This document shows positions 41,415 to 50,079 of a DNA stretch of 64,000 nt, piece by piece. Position numbers and translations under genes: made by a program. The notes below the pieces were generated by a model that saw nothing but the letters and a program-made list of their open reading frames with translations, searched no databases and had not been told where the DNA came from. Positions within the stretch are counted from its first letter, which is position 1; every line of letters starts with the position of its first letter. This stretch comes from Chryseobacterium sp. Leaf405 (GTDB lineage Bacteria; Bacteroidota; Bacteroidia; Flavobacteriales; Weeksellaceae): positions 289,510-353,509 of the forward strand of contig NZ_LMQN01000012.1 in the NCBI RefSeq assembly GCF_001425355.1, given 5' to 3'.

Positions 41415-43460
41415 TTATTTAAAATCAGAATCTTTAGCCTGGTTTACTTCGATGGATTTTACCTCCATTGTCATATCCATTCCCATTTGGCTGACATTAA
41501 TGGTGTAAGGCATTTTCACACCTGCAACATCTTTGTAGTTTGAGAACGTGGTAGGAACAGTCATTTCCTGACCTTGAGCTTTTACCGTTTTTGTTTCTCC
41601 GGTTTTCAATCCTGTTTTTACGCTGTAGTAATAAGTGGTGTTATCACCTTTTATTGCATAAGAATCTTCACCGTTAATTTTTTCAATTCCAGCCACTTTA
41701 TAGTCAGCCGATTTAGCAAAACCTAATTCGTCGAAAAGTTCAGTATTCTTTAAGTTTTCAGCGATTTGTTCAGGTTTCATAGGAACTTTTTGTCCCATTT
41801 GCTCAGAATAACCGGTTTTTCCGTCAAACACCTGCTTCTGAACTGTTTGTCCCATTGCAGTTACTGTTGTTAATTCTTTTCCACCTTGAGCTTTAATGAT
41901 TTTAAAATCAATATTCTGCCCTTGCATAGACATTGAGGCTGTCATAGAGTAAGAAGAGATTTTAGCCAAATTTGCCTTTCCTCCGATTGCCGTAATGTAT
42001 TTGTCTGCAATTGAAGCCACAGTTACAGTAGCGTCAACTTTCTGTGTAGACGGTTTTGCAACAGGATTAGCTTCTTTATCGAAATACTTTACAGGATAAC
42101 CCAATTTTTCCAATCCTTCAGAAATATCAGACGCTTTACCGGCGATGAAAATTCTGCTTTGGTTTGGTAAAATCGTAGTTTTTACAGCATTTGAAACGTC
42201 TGCAGCAGTTACTTTATCAATAGATTTTAAGTAATTGGTATAGAAATCAGCTGGTAAATCCTGAACTTTTTGGTTCAAAGCAAATCTTGCAATGGTTGCA
42301 GGCTGCTCCAAAGACATGATGAAAGAACCTTTTAGCTTAGCTTTAGCATTTTCCAGTTCTTCCGGTTTTACAGTGGAAATGCCGTTAAGTTCATTCATAA
42401 ATTCCTTAACAGCTTTGTCTGTAACCTCGTTTCTTACACTTGCACTTGCAGAAAACTGTGGAGAATATTTGCTTGCGCTCATGTTTGAATAAGCACCATA
42501 CGTAAATCCGTTTTTCTCACGAAGATTCATGAAAAGTCTTGCTTCACCACCACCTCCAAGGATATAGTTGGCAATGGTTGCAGGGAAGTAATTAGCATCT
42601 TTCATTTTCAATGTGTTCAGGTTGTTTAAAGAAACAACTGACTGTACAGCAGAAGGTACATCTACAACATCGATTTCTGTTTTAGCAACATTAGAAGCCG
42701 GTTCTACCTGAGAAATAGGCGTGTTTGATTTTTTCCATCCACTGAATGCTTTTTCAATTAAAGGCTTTACTTTATCAAATTTAACATCTCCAACAACTAC
42801 TAAGTAAGCATTGTCTGGAGCATAATATTTTTTGTAGATGTTTTGAACATCAGATAATTGAATTTTGTTGATAGATTCTACCGTTTCAAATTCACCTCTC
42901 GATGTATTTTTCCCGTACATCAAAGCATTGGAAACTTTTCCTGCGATAGAAGATGCATTTTTTTCTTCAGATTTAAGTCCTTCAATAGCTCTTTCCTTAG
43001 AATCTTCAATTTCTTTAGCAGAAAATTTAGGGTTGATGATCGCATCCGCCATTAAACCTAAAACTTCAGGGAAATATTTTGAAAGTGAGTTTGCAGCAGC
43101 ACCTCCGGAATTGAAATTAAGATTAGCTCCAAGATAATCTACTTTTTTGTTGAAGTTATCTTTGCTCATGTTAGTTGTTCCGTTTTCGAACTGTTCTGCC
43201 ATGATTTCGCTTACCCCAACTACTGGTCCTTCAAAATATGGAGGCCTGTCCATAGAAAGACTTGCGCTTACTCTTGGTAACTTGTTGTTTTCCACAACCA
43301 TTACCGTAAGACCGTTGCTTAATTGGAAAGTTTTTGGCTTAGCAATGTTGATTGCGGGAGTTGGTCCCGGTTTCGGCATTGCATTAAGATCTATTTTTTG
43401 TGCTGAAACCGTTCCTGCGAATAAAAACGCTACAGCTATATATGTTAATTGCTTTTTCAT
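41415..43460 (-). CDS. M16-family peptidase, inactive-type subunit with C-terminal lipoprotein-carrier-like domain
   Basis: 681 residues with signal peptide (YIAVAFLFAGTVSA). Residues about 40-450 form two M16 domains (LSNGLTVMVVENNKLPRVSASLSM, GGGGEARLFMNLREKNGFTYGAYS), but where the zinc-binding HxxEH should be there is VGVSEIMAEQFENGTT, so catalysis is lost. Beyond residue 470 is a separate domain (IADKYITAIGGKANLAKISSYSMTASMSMQGQ, FDGKTGYSEQMG, YYYSVKTGLKTGETKT) like the LolA/outer-membrane lipoprotein-sorting fold. The upstream gene encodes the active partner, as in two-subunit M16B peptidases. Confidence 0.85.
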   Translation of the reverse strand: MKKQLTYIAVAFLFAGTVSAQKIDLNAMPKPGPTPAINIAKPKTFQLSNGLTVMVVENNKLPRVSASLSMDRPPYFEGPVVGVSEIMAEQFENGTTNMSKDNFNKKVDYLGANLNFNSGGAAANSLSKYFPEVLGLMADAIINPKFSAKEIEDSKERAIEGLKSEEKNASSIAGKVSNALMYGKNTSRGEFETVESINKIQLSDVQNIYKKYYAPDNAYLVVVGDVKFDKVKPLIEKAFSGWKKSNTPISQVEPASNVAKTEIDVVDVPSAVQSVVSLNNLNTLKMKDANYFPATIANYILGGGGEARLFMNLREKNGFTYGAYSNMSASKYSPQFSASASVRNEVTDKAVKEFMNELNGISTVKPEELENAKAKLKGSFIMSLEQPATIARFALNQKVQDLPADFYTNYLKSIDKVTAADVSNAVKTTILPNQSRIFIAGKASDISEGLEKLGYPVKYFDKEANPVAKPSTQKVDATVTVASIADKYITAIGGKANLAKISSYSMTASMSMQGQNIDFKIIKAQGGKELTTVTAMGQTVQKQVFDGKTGYSEQMGQKVPMKPEQIAENLKNTELFDELGFAKSADYKVAGIEKINGEDSYAIKGDNTTYYYSVKTGLKTGETKTVKAQGQEMTVPTTFSNYKDVAGVKMPYTINVSQMGMDMTMEVKSIEVNQAKDSDFK

Positions 43461-43510
43461 TTGTAAAAATTTAATTTTTAGTAATCATTTTTAAACCTAA
43501 GTTTAGCTGA

Positions 43511-44824
43511 TTACTTTTTTTCAGGTACGTAATTAATGATGATTCTCTGATTAGAATTAAGATACTTTTTAGCCGCATTTTGAAGATCCTGTCTTGTGAT
43601 TCCTCTGTAAATGTCGATTTCTTTGTTGATCAAATTCGTATTACCCATCAATACGTGGTTGGTTGCCAATGAAGCAGCAATTCCCTGGATGCTTGAGTTT
43701 GCATTTACAAACTGGTTTTCAAACTGGTTCTGAAGTTTCTGATAATCTTCTTCAGAAATTAAAGTCGTCTGAAGTTTTTTGATTTCAGCATCAATATCCG
43801 TCTGTAAAGCCTGTTTTGTAGTCTGTCCCATCGGAATAGCAAAGAATGCGAAAATACCGTAATCTTCCAATCCTTGATTGAAAGCCTGTACCTGAAGCGC
43901 TTTTTTATCCTGATCAACCAGTTTTTTGTATAAAACTGATGATTTACCGCTGCTTAAATAAGAAGAAAGCATATCTAAGATATAAGCATCTTTTTCTTTG
44001 TTAGCTGGAGTTCTGTATGCGAAAACATAAGCCGGAAGCTGGATGTTAGGGTCAGTTGCCGTAACTTCTTTTTCCTGAGTAATAGGTGCATCTTTCGGGA
44101 AATCTTTTGAATAAAGAGTTCCTTTTTGAATTCCTCCATAGTAAGTTTCGATCCATTTTTTAGTCTGCTCAGGTTTAATGTCTCCTGCAACAACTAAAGT
44201 AGCGTTATTTGGAACGTAGAATTTTTTATAAAAAGCCTGGAACTCCTCTAATTTTGCAGAGTTCAAATCTTCCATAGAACCGATTGTAGGCCAGTTGTAC
44301 GGATGATTGGTAAATAAATTTTTCTGAATTGTTGTGAAAAGATTTCCATAAGGCTGGTTATCCATTCTCAATCTTTTTTCTTCTTTTACTACTTCTCTCT
44401 GAGTATCTACACCCACTTGGTTAATGACAGCGTGACGCATTCTTTCAGCTTCCATCCAAAGACCCAATTGCTCGTTGTTTGATGGGAAAGTTTCGTAATA
44501 GTACGTTCTGTCGTTTGTAGTGTTAGCGTTATTTTGTCCTCCGTTTGAAGAAACAATCTTAAACCAGTCGCCTCTTTTGATGTTGGGTGTTCCTTCAAAT
44601 AAAAGGTGCTCAAAGAAGTGAGCGAAACCTGTTCTTCCTTTTACTTCATCTTTTGCACCCACGTGGTACATTACCCCAGTCGTTACAACCGGTGCAGAAT
44701 TGTCCTGATGAAGAATTACGTGAAGACCGTTTGGTAAGTCATATTCTTCGAATTTAATTTGTTGTGCATTCAGAGCCATTCCGAAGAAAGCCGCAGCAGC
44801 AACAGAAAGAAGTCGCTTTTTCAT
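43511..44824 (-). CDS. M16-family zinc peptidase, catalytic subunit
   Basis: 437 residues from MKKRLLSVAAAAFFGMALNA (ATG at 44824), a signal peptide. The zinc motif is intact: GRTGFAHFFEHLLFEGTPNIKRG (HxxEH), with the distant Glu in VKEEKRLRMDNQ. The second domain has LPAYVFAYRTPANKEKDAYILDMLSSYLSSGKSSVLYKKLVDQ with the arginine/tyrosine region. It probably forms a heterodimeric periplasmic peptidase with the downstream inactive subunit, 50 bases away. Confidence 0.92.
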   Translation of the reverse strand: MKKRLLSVAAAAFFGMALNAQQIKFEEYDLPNGLHVILHQDNSAPVVTTGVMYHVGAKDEVKGRTGFAHFFEHLLFEGTPNIKRGDWFKIVSSNGGQNNANTTNDRTYYYETFPSNNEQLGLWMEAERMRHAVINQVGVDTQREVVKEEKRLRMDNQPYGNLFTTIQKNLFTNHPYNWPTIGSMEDLNSAKLEEFQAFYKKFYVPNNATLVVAGDIKPEQTKKWIETYYGGIQKGTLYSKDFPKDAPITQEKEVTATDPNIQLPAYVFAYRTPANKEKDAYILDMLSSYLSSGKSSVLYKKLVDQDKKALQVQAFNQGLEDYGIFAFFAIPMGQTTKQALQTDIDAEIKKLQTTLISEEDYQKLQNQFENQFVNANSSIQGIAASLATNHVLMGNTNLINKEIDIYRGITRQDLQNAAKKYLNSNQRIIINYVPEKK

Positions 44825-44986
44825 AAAGTAGAAATTGTTTTTGTCAATTAGTGCCAAATTTACTGTAATTGTTACAATTTGGAAACGATTTTTTATTAAA
44901 ATACCTAACAATTGTTAATGTTGATAAATAGATGTTTGTTTAATCTGAATTGTTTATTTTTAATCATCAAATCAATCATATTTAAT

Positions 44987-45598
44987 ATGGATTCTAAAAA
45001 ATTAAGAATAATTGTAATCGGTTCCAGCGGAACTGTTGGAAAAGAAGTTGCAAAAGGGTTGGAAGAAAGCGGACATGAAGTCATTCGTGTTTCCCGAAGC
45101 TCGGGAGATTTTAATGCTGATATTCAGGATAAGAAAAGCCTGGAAACATTGTTTAAATCTATCGGAAGTTTTGATGCTGTAGCAAATGCAGCGGGAGATG
45201 TAAAATTTGATTCTCTTGAGAATTTCACAGATGCGGATTTTGAATTTTCTTTCGGAAGTAAGTTGATGGGACAAATTAATATCGTCCGAACGGCATTGCC
45301 TTTCATTAATGATAACGGTTCTTTCACTTTAATTTCAGGGATTTTGACGGATGAACCGATTGCCGGAGGAACTCTTGCATCTACGGTAAACAGTGCGATA
45401 GAAGGATTTGTAAAAGCCAGTTCGTACGAATTACCAAGAAATATCAGAATTAATTGTGTAAGTCCTACAGTTTTGGCAGAAGCTGAAAGTTATCACCCTT
45501 TTTTTCCGGGTTTTATTCCTGTTGAAGCTTGGAAAGTGGCGAAAGCTTACGAAAAATCTATTGCAGGAGTTTTTAATGGAAGAATTATTAAAGTTTAA
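44987..45598 (+). CDS. Short-chain dehydrogenase/reductase
   Basis: 203 residues from MDSKKLRIIVIGSSGTVGKEVAKGL. The Rossmann TGxxxGxG variant is GSSGTVGKEV. NAAGDVKF is the NNAG-type motif and SGILTDEP the Ser region; the usual YxxxK is not evident, and TVNSAIEGFVKASSYELP may take its place. The short length (about 200) is like the small SDRs annotated as YdfG/CsgA-like. Substrate unknown. Confidence 0.85.
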   Translation: MDSKKLRIIVIGSSGTVGKEVAKGLEESGHEVIRVSRSSGDFNADIQDKKSLETLFKSIGSFDAVANAAGDVKFDSLENFTDADFEFSFGSKLMGQINIVRTALPFINDNGSFTLISGILTDEPIAGGTLASTVNSAIEGFVKASSYELPRNIRINCVSPTVLAEAESYHPFFPGFIPVEAWKVAKAYEKSIAGVFNGRIIKV

Positions 45599-45613
45599 CT
45601 TCCAAATACAAAT

Positions 45614-45643
45614 TTGAATTGTCCTTATAATACACTAATTTTG
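45614..45643 (+). promoter_or_regulatory. Promoter of the pcrA/uvrD gene
   Basis: -33 TTG (45614-45616), 19-base spacer, -7 TAATTTTG (45636-45643), 22 bases before the ATG. Good match to consensus. Confidence 0.7.
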
Positions 45644-45665
45644 TGTTCCCAAAATTTTTTGCAGT

Positions 45666-47999
45666 ATGGAGGATTATTTGAAAGGACTTAATGAATCACA
45701 ATTTGAAGCCGTTACCACATTACAGGGACCATTGATGGTGCTTGCGGGAGCGGGTTCCGGGAAGACGCGCGTGCTTACCATGCGTATTGCTCATTTAATC
45801 ACCAACGGAATTGATCCTTTTAACATTTTGGCGTTGACTTTTACCAACAAAGCAGCGAAAGAAATGAAAGAACGTATTGCAAAAGTGGTAGGGCAAAGCA
45901 ATGCAAGAAGTCTTTGGATGGGAACTTTTCACTCTGTTTTTGCAAGAATTCTGAGAAGTGAAGGTCATTATTTAGGGTATCCGTCTAATTTCACAATCTA
46001 CGATCAGCAGGATGCACTGAATGTTATCCGAAAAGTGATTAAGGATATGAATATTGATGCGGATTTATATAAACCGAAAAAAGTTCAGTCAAGAATTTCT
46101 ACCTATAAAAATAATCTGATCACTGTAAAAGCATATTTCAACAACCCGGAATTATTGGAAGCTGATGAAAAAGCCAACATGAAATTCATCGGGCAGATTT
46201 ATCAGAAATATGTAGAGCAGTGTTTCAAAAACGGAGCGATGGATTTTGACGATTTATTGTTGAAAACCAATGAACTGTTAACCCGTTTTCCAGAAGTTTT
46301 AGCGAAATATCAGGACAGATTCAGATATATTTTGGTGGATGAGTACCAGGATACAAACCATTCTCAGTATTTGATTGTAAAAGCTTTAGCATCAAAATTT
46401 GAAAATATCTGTGTGGTAGGAGACGATGCACAGTCGATTTACTCTTTCCGTGGTGCCAATATTTATAATATTTTAAACTTCAAAAAAGATTATCCGGATG
46501 CAATTACGGTTTCGTTGGAGCAAAATTACCGTTCGACGCAGAATATTGTAAATGCGGCAAACGTCGTTATTGCTAAAAACCTTCAGCAGTTTAAGAAAAA
46601 TGTTTTCAGTGAAAATGAAGAAGGAGAGAAAATAAAAGTATACCGTTCACTTTCAGATGCCGATGAAGCTAATTTTGTTGCCGGAAATATCTGGGAAACC
46701 AGAAACCGTGAACAAAGAAAATACAGTGATTTTGCGATTTTATACAGAACAAACTCTCAGACGCGTGCTTTTGAAGATGCGCTGAGACGTAAAAATATTC
46801 CGTATAAAGTATATGGTGGTCTGTCTTTTTACCAAAGAAAAGAGGTGAAGGATCTCATCGGTTACCTTCGAATTCTGGTGAATGAAAACGATTCTGAAGC
46901 GTTAATGAGAATTATCAATTATCCCGCAAGAGGAATTGGTGAAACAACTCAAAATAAAATTATTGTTTTTGCAGACGCTCACAATATTTCTGTTTCGCAG
47001 GTATTGGGTAATCTTCCGCAATATGCGCCACAATTGGGATTAAATAATGGAGTTTTAAATAAACTGAATGACTTTTGGTCAATGATCAAAGCATTTCAGG
47101 TTTTGTTGAAAACAGAAACAGCTTATAGTGTTGCGATGGAAGTGGCTAAACGAAGCGGTTTGATTAAATTTTTAAAAGACGATCAGACTCCGGAAGGAAT
47201 TTCCCGTGTAGAAAACGTTCAGGAACTAATGAACTCGATGCAGGGATTCATCGAAGAACAGATGCAGCTGGAAGACGGAGATCCGAGTTTGCCGAATTTC
47301 CTTGAAAACATCGCACTTTCTGCCGATACACAGAAGAAAGATGATGAGGAAGAAATGGTTTCATTAATGACGATTCACCTTTCCAAAGGACTGGAATTTC
47401 CGGTCGTGCATTTGGTTGGTTTAGAAGAAAATCTTTTCCCGAGTTTCATGAGTTCTACCACAAGAGAAGATCTGGAAGAGGAGAGACGTTTATTTTATGT
47501 GGCATTAACAAGAGCTGAAAAACAGGCATTTTTCTCTTACGCTGTTTCCCGTTTTCAGTGGGGGAAAATCACAGATGCAGAGCCTTCAAGATTTTTAAGT
47601 GAAATAGATGAACAATATATAGAGTTTGTAAATCCTGCGATTGAAAAACGATTCATCAATAATTCGGGTGTAAAATCGAATATTTTCGATGAACATCCAT
47701 CTGAATTGAAAGGCTTTAAAAGGGTTGAAAAGAAAACGATCGAAAGAGCAGATGGTTCAAAGCCAATTGCAGAACCGAAAAAATTAAAACCTGTTGCTAC
47801 AGCGAGAATTATTAATCCAAGTGGAGCTTCTTCGCAGGATATCGAAGTGGGAGACAAGGTAAGACACGACCGTTTCGGGATCGGAGAAGTAACTTTCCTG
47901 GATGGAACAGATCCTCAGAACATCAAAGCAAAAGTGATTTTCATGCATGAAGGTGAGAAAAATCTAATTTTAAAATATGCTAAACTGACGAAGATTTAA
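45666..47999 (+). CDS. pcrA: UvrD/PcrA-type ATP-dependent DNA helicase
   Basis: 777 residues, SF1A helicase. Motifs in order: LNESQFEAV (Q), LAGAGSGKTRVL (I, Walker A), LALTFTNKAAKEMKERI (Ia), ILVDEYQDTNHSQY (II), VVGDDAQSIYSFRGA (III), LEQNYRST (IV), MTIHLSKGLEFPVVHL (V), FYVALTRAEKQAF (VI). The C-terminus has a Tudor-like VGDKVRHDRFGIGEVTFLDG, which binds RNA polymerase in PcrA. It acts in nucleotide-excision repair and removal of conflicts. Confidence 0.96.
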   Translation: MEDYLKGLNESQFEAVTTLQGPLMVLAGAGSGKTRVLTMRIAHLITNGIDPFNILALTFTNKAAKEMKERIAKVVGQSNARSLWMGTFHSVFARILRSEGHYLGYPSNFTIYDQQDALNVIRKVIKDMNIDADLYKPKKVQSRISTYKNNLITVKAYFNNPELLEADEKANMKFIGQIYQKYVEQCFKNGAMDFDDLLLKTNELLTRFPEVLAKYQDRFRYILVDEYQDTNHSQYLIVKALASKFENICVVGDDAQSIYSFRGANIYNILNFKKDYPDAITVSLEQNYRSTQNIVNAANVVIAKNLQQFKKNVFSENEEGEKIKVYRSLSDADEANFVAGNIWETRNREQRKYSDFAILYRTNSQTRAFEDALRRKNIPYKVYGGLSFYQRKEVKDLIGYLRILVNENDSEALMRIINYPARGIGETTQNKIIVFADAHNISVSQVLGNLPQYAPQLGLNNGVLNKLNDFWSMIKAFQVLLKTETAYSVAMEVAKRSGLIKFLKDDQTPEGISRVENVQELMNSMQGFIEEQMQLEDGDPSLPNFLENIALSADTQKKDDEEEMVSLMTIHLSKGLEFPVVHLVGLEENLFPSFMSSTTREDLEEERRLFYVALTRAEKQAFFSYAVSRFQWGKITDAEPSRFLSEIDEQYIEFVNPAIEKRFINNSGVKSNIFDEHPSELKGFKRVEKKTIERADGSKPIAEPKKLKPVATARIINPSGASSQDIEVGDKVRHDRFGIGEVTFLDGTDPQNIKAKVIFMHEGEKNLILKYAKLTKI

Positions 48000-48000
48000 G

Positions 48001-48033
48001 TCATTGCGAGGAACGAAAGTGATAAAGCAATCT
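48001..48033. repeat. Interspersed repeat fragment, 'GTCATTGCGAGGAACGAAAG' type
   Basis: GTCATTGCGAGGAACGAAAG...AAAGCAATCT is a motif I recognise as a frequent intergenic repeat in many bacteria. It starts right after the helicase stop. Confidence 0.55.
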
Positions 48034-48163
48034 TTATAATTCCCATAAACTTTACAATTCGCAGGTTTTCTGTATGATATGTAGAGTTTGTGGGATTTTT
48101 AATTATTAATCATTAAAATGAGGCAATATGAATTTCGTATATTTAAATCATAAAATGTTTCAA

Positions 48164-48982
48164 ATGAAAAGGATTCTGATATTTTTAACTCTCACCCTAT
48201 TTTCAGCACCGCTTTTTTCTCAGGAATATCGTACGGAAAACAATATTCATTATTACGATGAAAAAGCCAATAAATCTGATGCTTATATTAATGAAAGATG
48301 TGTACTTGATATTTATATTCCGAACAATGTTAAAAATTTCCCTACGGTTATTTGGTTTCATGGAGGTGGCTTGACGGGCGGACAAAAAGAAATTCCGGAA
48401 GGGTTGAAAAATAAAGGAATCGCTGTGATTGGCGTGAATTACAGGCTTTCTCCAAAAGTAAACGCTCCGAAATATATTGAGGATGCAGCAGCGGCTACAG
48501 CGTGGGTTTTTAAGAATATTAAAAATTATGGGGGCGATGAAAATAAGGTCTTTATTTCAGGACATTCTGCGGGAGGGTATCTGGCGATAATGGTTGGTTT
48601 AAACAAAACCTATTTAAATAAATACGGAATTGATGCCAATAAATTGGCAGGAATTATACCTTTCAGCGGACAGATGATCTCACATTTTACCATAAGAAAA
48701 GAAAAAGGAATTGATGAACTTGATGCTAGAATTGATGATTTTGCACCACTTCATTTTATAAGAGCTGATGCACCGCCATTACTTTTGATCACGAGTGACC
48801 GTGAAAAGGAATTGCTGGGAAGATACGAAGAAAATGCTTACATGGCACGAATGATGAAATTGAAAGGTCATAAAGAAACAACGTTATACGAACTTCAGGG
48901 CTTTGATCACGGCGGAATGGCTCAGCCTGCTTTTCCTTTATTATTAAACGAGATCAGAAGAGTAGAGAAGCTAAAGAAATAA
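48164..48982 (+). CDS. Alpha/beta hydrolase (acetyl-esterase type), secreted
   Basis: 272 residues from MKRILIFLTLTLFSAPLFSQ, a signal peptide; two earlier ATG codons (48128, 48155) lie in frame but would lengthen the signal. Motifs: VIWFHGGGLTGGQKE (oxyanion HGGG), SGHSAGGYLAIM (nucleophile Ser), ITSDREKELLGRYEENA (Asp) and GFDHGGMAQ (His). It belongs to the hormone-sensitive lipase-like esterases. Substrate unknown, possibly acetylated sugars. Confidence 0.9.
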   Translation: MKRILIFLTLTLFSAPLFSQEYRTENNIHYYDEKANKSDAYINERCVLDIYIPNNVKNFPTVIWFHGGGLTGGQKEIPEGLKNKGIAVIGVNYRLSPKVNAPKYIEDAAAATAWVFKNIKNYGGDENKVFISGHSAGGYLAIMVGLNKTYLNKYGIDANKLAGIIPFSGQMISHFTIRKEKGIDELDARIDDFAPLHFIRADAPPLLLITSDREKELLGRYEENAYMARMMKLKGHKETTLYELQGFDHGGMAQPAFPLLLNEIRRVEKLKK

Positions 48983-49074
48983 TAATTTCATAAAAAATTA
49001 AATATTAGCTTTGCAGAATTTATTTTTGCAAAGTTTTTTCTTTTTACAAATGTGATCTTAAAATTTATTTCGAT

Positions 49075-49842
49075 ATGGGAATCTTCTACAATAATGCAGT
49101 ATGCGATATTTATATCGGGAAAAGTGCCGGTGGCAAAATGATGCAGGACATCAGAAATGCACAGAGAAACGTAAAAATTGTTTCACCTTATCTTTCTCCT
49201 TTCCTGATTAAAGAATTGATTCATCTTCATTCAAAAGGAATTAAAATCAGGTTGATAACAACTGATGAAATTGAAGATTTTTATGGATATGACAAGAATA
49301 TTCATAAGTTAATTATTCAGCAACAACATACCGATGAGAAGGCAAAGCAAACAAGAGATAATCTTATCAGTCTGTCTGGAACGCTGCTTTTTGCAATGAT
49401 TGCATTGGGTATGGTTTTGCTCCCTTTAATGTATCTTTTAAATAATTTTAAATTTGCTTATGGTTTTATCATCGTTGTTTTACTATTTTTTTTAAGAGAT
49501 TCTGTTGTTAAGAAAATTAGAAACACGAAAGTTTATCGTTATACCTATAAACAACTTTTCCCGTTTAAGGTTTTTGTTTCCCCCAATAGCGGGAATTCGA
49601 CTAATAAAACCTTTATTCATAGCAAAATTTATATTATTGACGATGAGATTGCTTATTTGGGTTCTCTTAATTTTACAGGAAGCGGAGTAAAAGAAAATCA
49701 TGAAACAAGAATCCGAACTACCGATCTCAATGCTGTGGCAAAAATTATAGAAGAAGTAAAAGAAGTTTTTTATCATTCCAATTTACCCGAAAGAGATATT
49801 CAGTTTTGGGGAAGCCAGTTGTATGAAGAGCCGATGAACTAA
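49075..49842 (+). CDS. Phospholipase D-like protein with one HKD motif and central membrane helices
   Basis: 255 residues. The N-terminal part reads AVCDIYIGKSAGGKMMQDIRNAQRNVKIVSPYLSPFLIKEL, a PLD-like beta-alpha unit. Two membrane helices follow at about 100-145 (LSGTLLFAMIALGMVLLPLMYLL, AYGFIIVVLLFFL). The C-terminal half has one HKD motif, HSKIYIIDDEIAYLGSLNFTGSG, with N and G at the expected positions. Most PLD enzymes need two HKD motifs, so this one may act as a dimer, like Nuc endonuclease. Substrate not known. Confidence 0.82.
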   Translation: MGIFYNNAVCDIYIGKSAGGKMMQDIRNAQRNVKIVSPYLSPFLIKELIHLHSKGIKIRLITTDEIEDFYGYDKNIHKLIIQQQHTDEKAKQTRDNLISLSGTLLFAMIALGMVLLPLMYLLNNFKFAYGFIIVVLLFFLRDSVVKKIRNTKVYRYTYKQLFPFKVFVSPNSGNSTNKTFIHSKIYIIDDEIAYLGSLNFTGSGVKENHETRIRTTDLNAVAKIIEEVKEVFYHSNLPERDIQFWGSQLYEEPMN

Positions 49843-49979
49843 GAATGTGATTTAAATTTCCATAGCTGATTTTTATTGTTTCAGAAACGGCATTTCACAA
49901 TTTATTTTAAATAGCTAAGACCACTTTGTCAAAAAGCAACGCATAATTGAATTTAAAAAAATTGAACTGTAACTTTTAA

Positions 49980-50056
49980 GACAAAACTTTTGTCATTACT
50001 GTAAATTACCAATTATTAAATAGAAGCTTTTCATTGAAATTAAACTATTAAATTTG
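49980..50056 (+). promoter_or_regulatory. Upstream elements of the S41 peptidase gene
   Basis: Perfect 7-1-7 palindrome GACAAAA-c-TTTTGTC at 49980-49994, and a -7 box TAAATTTG at 50049-50056, 23 bases before the ATG. The palindrome might be an operator; the box has no TTG at -33. Confidence 0.45.
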
Positions 50057-50079
50057 TAGCTCAAATATCAATTTACAGA

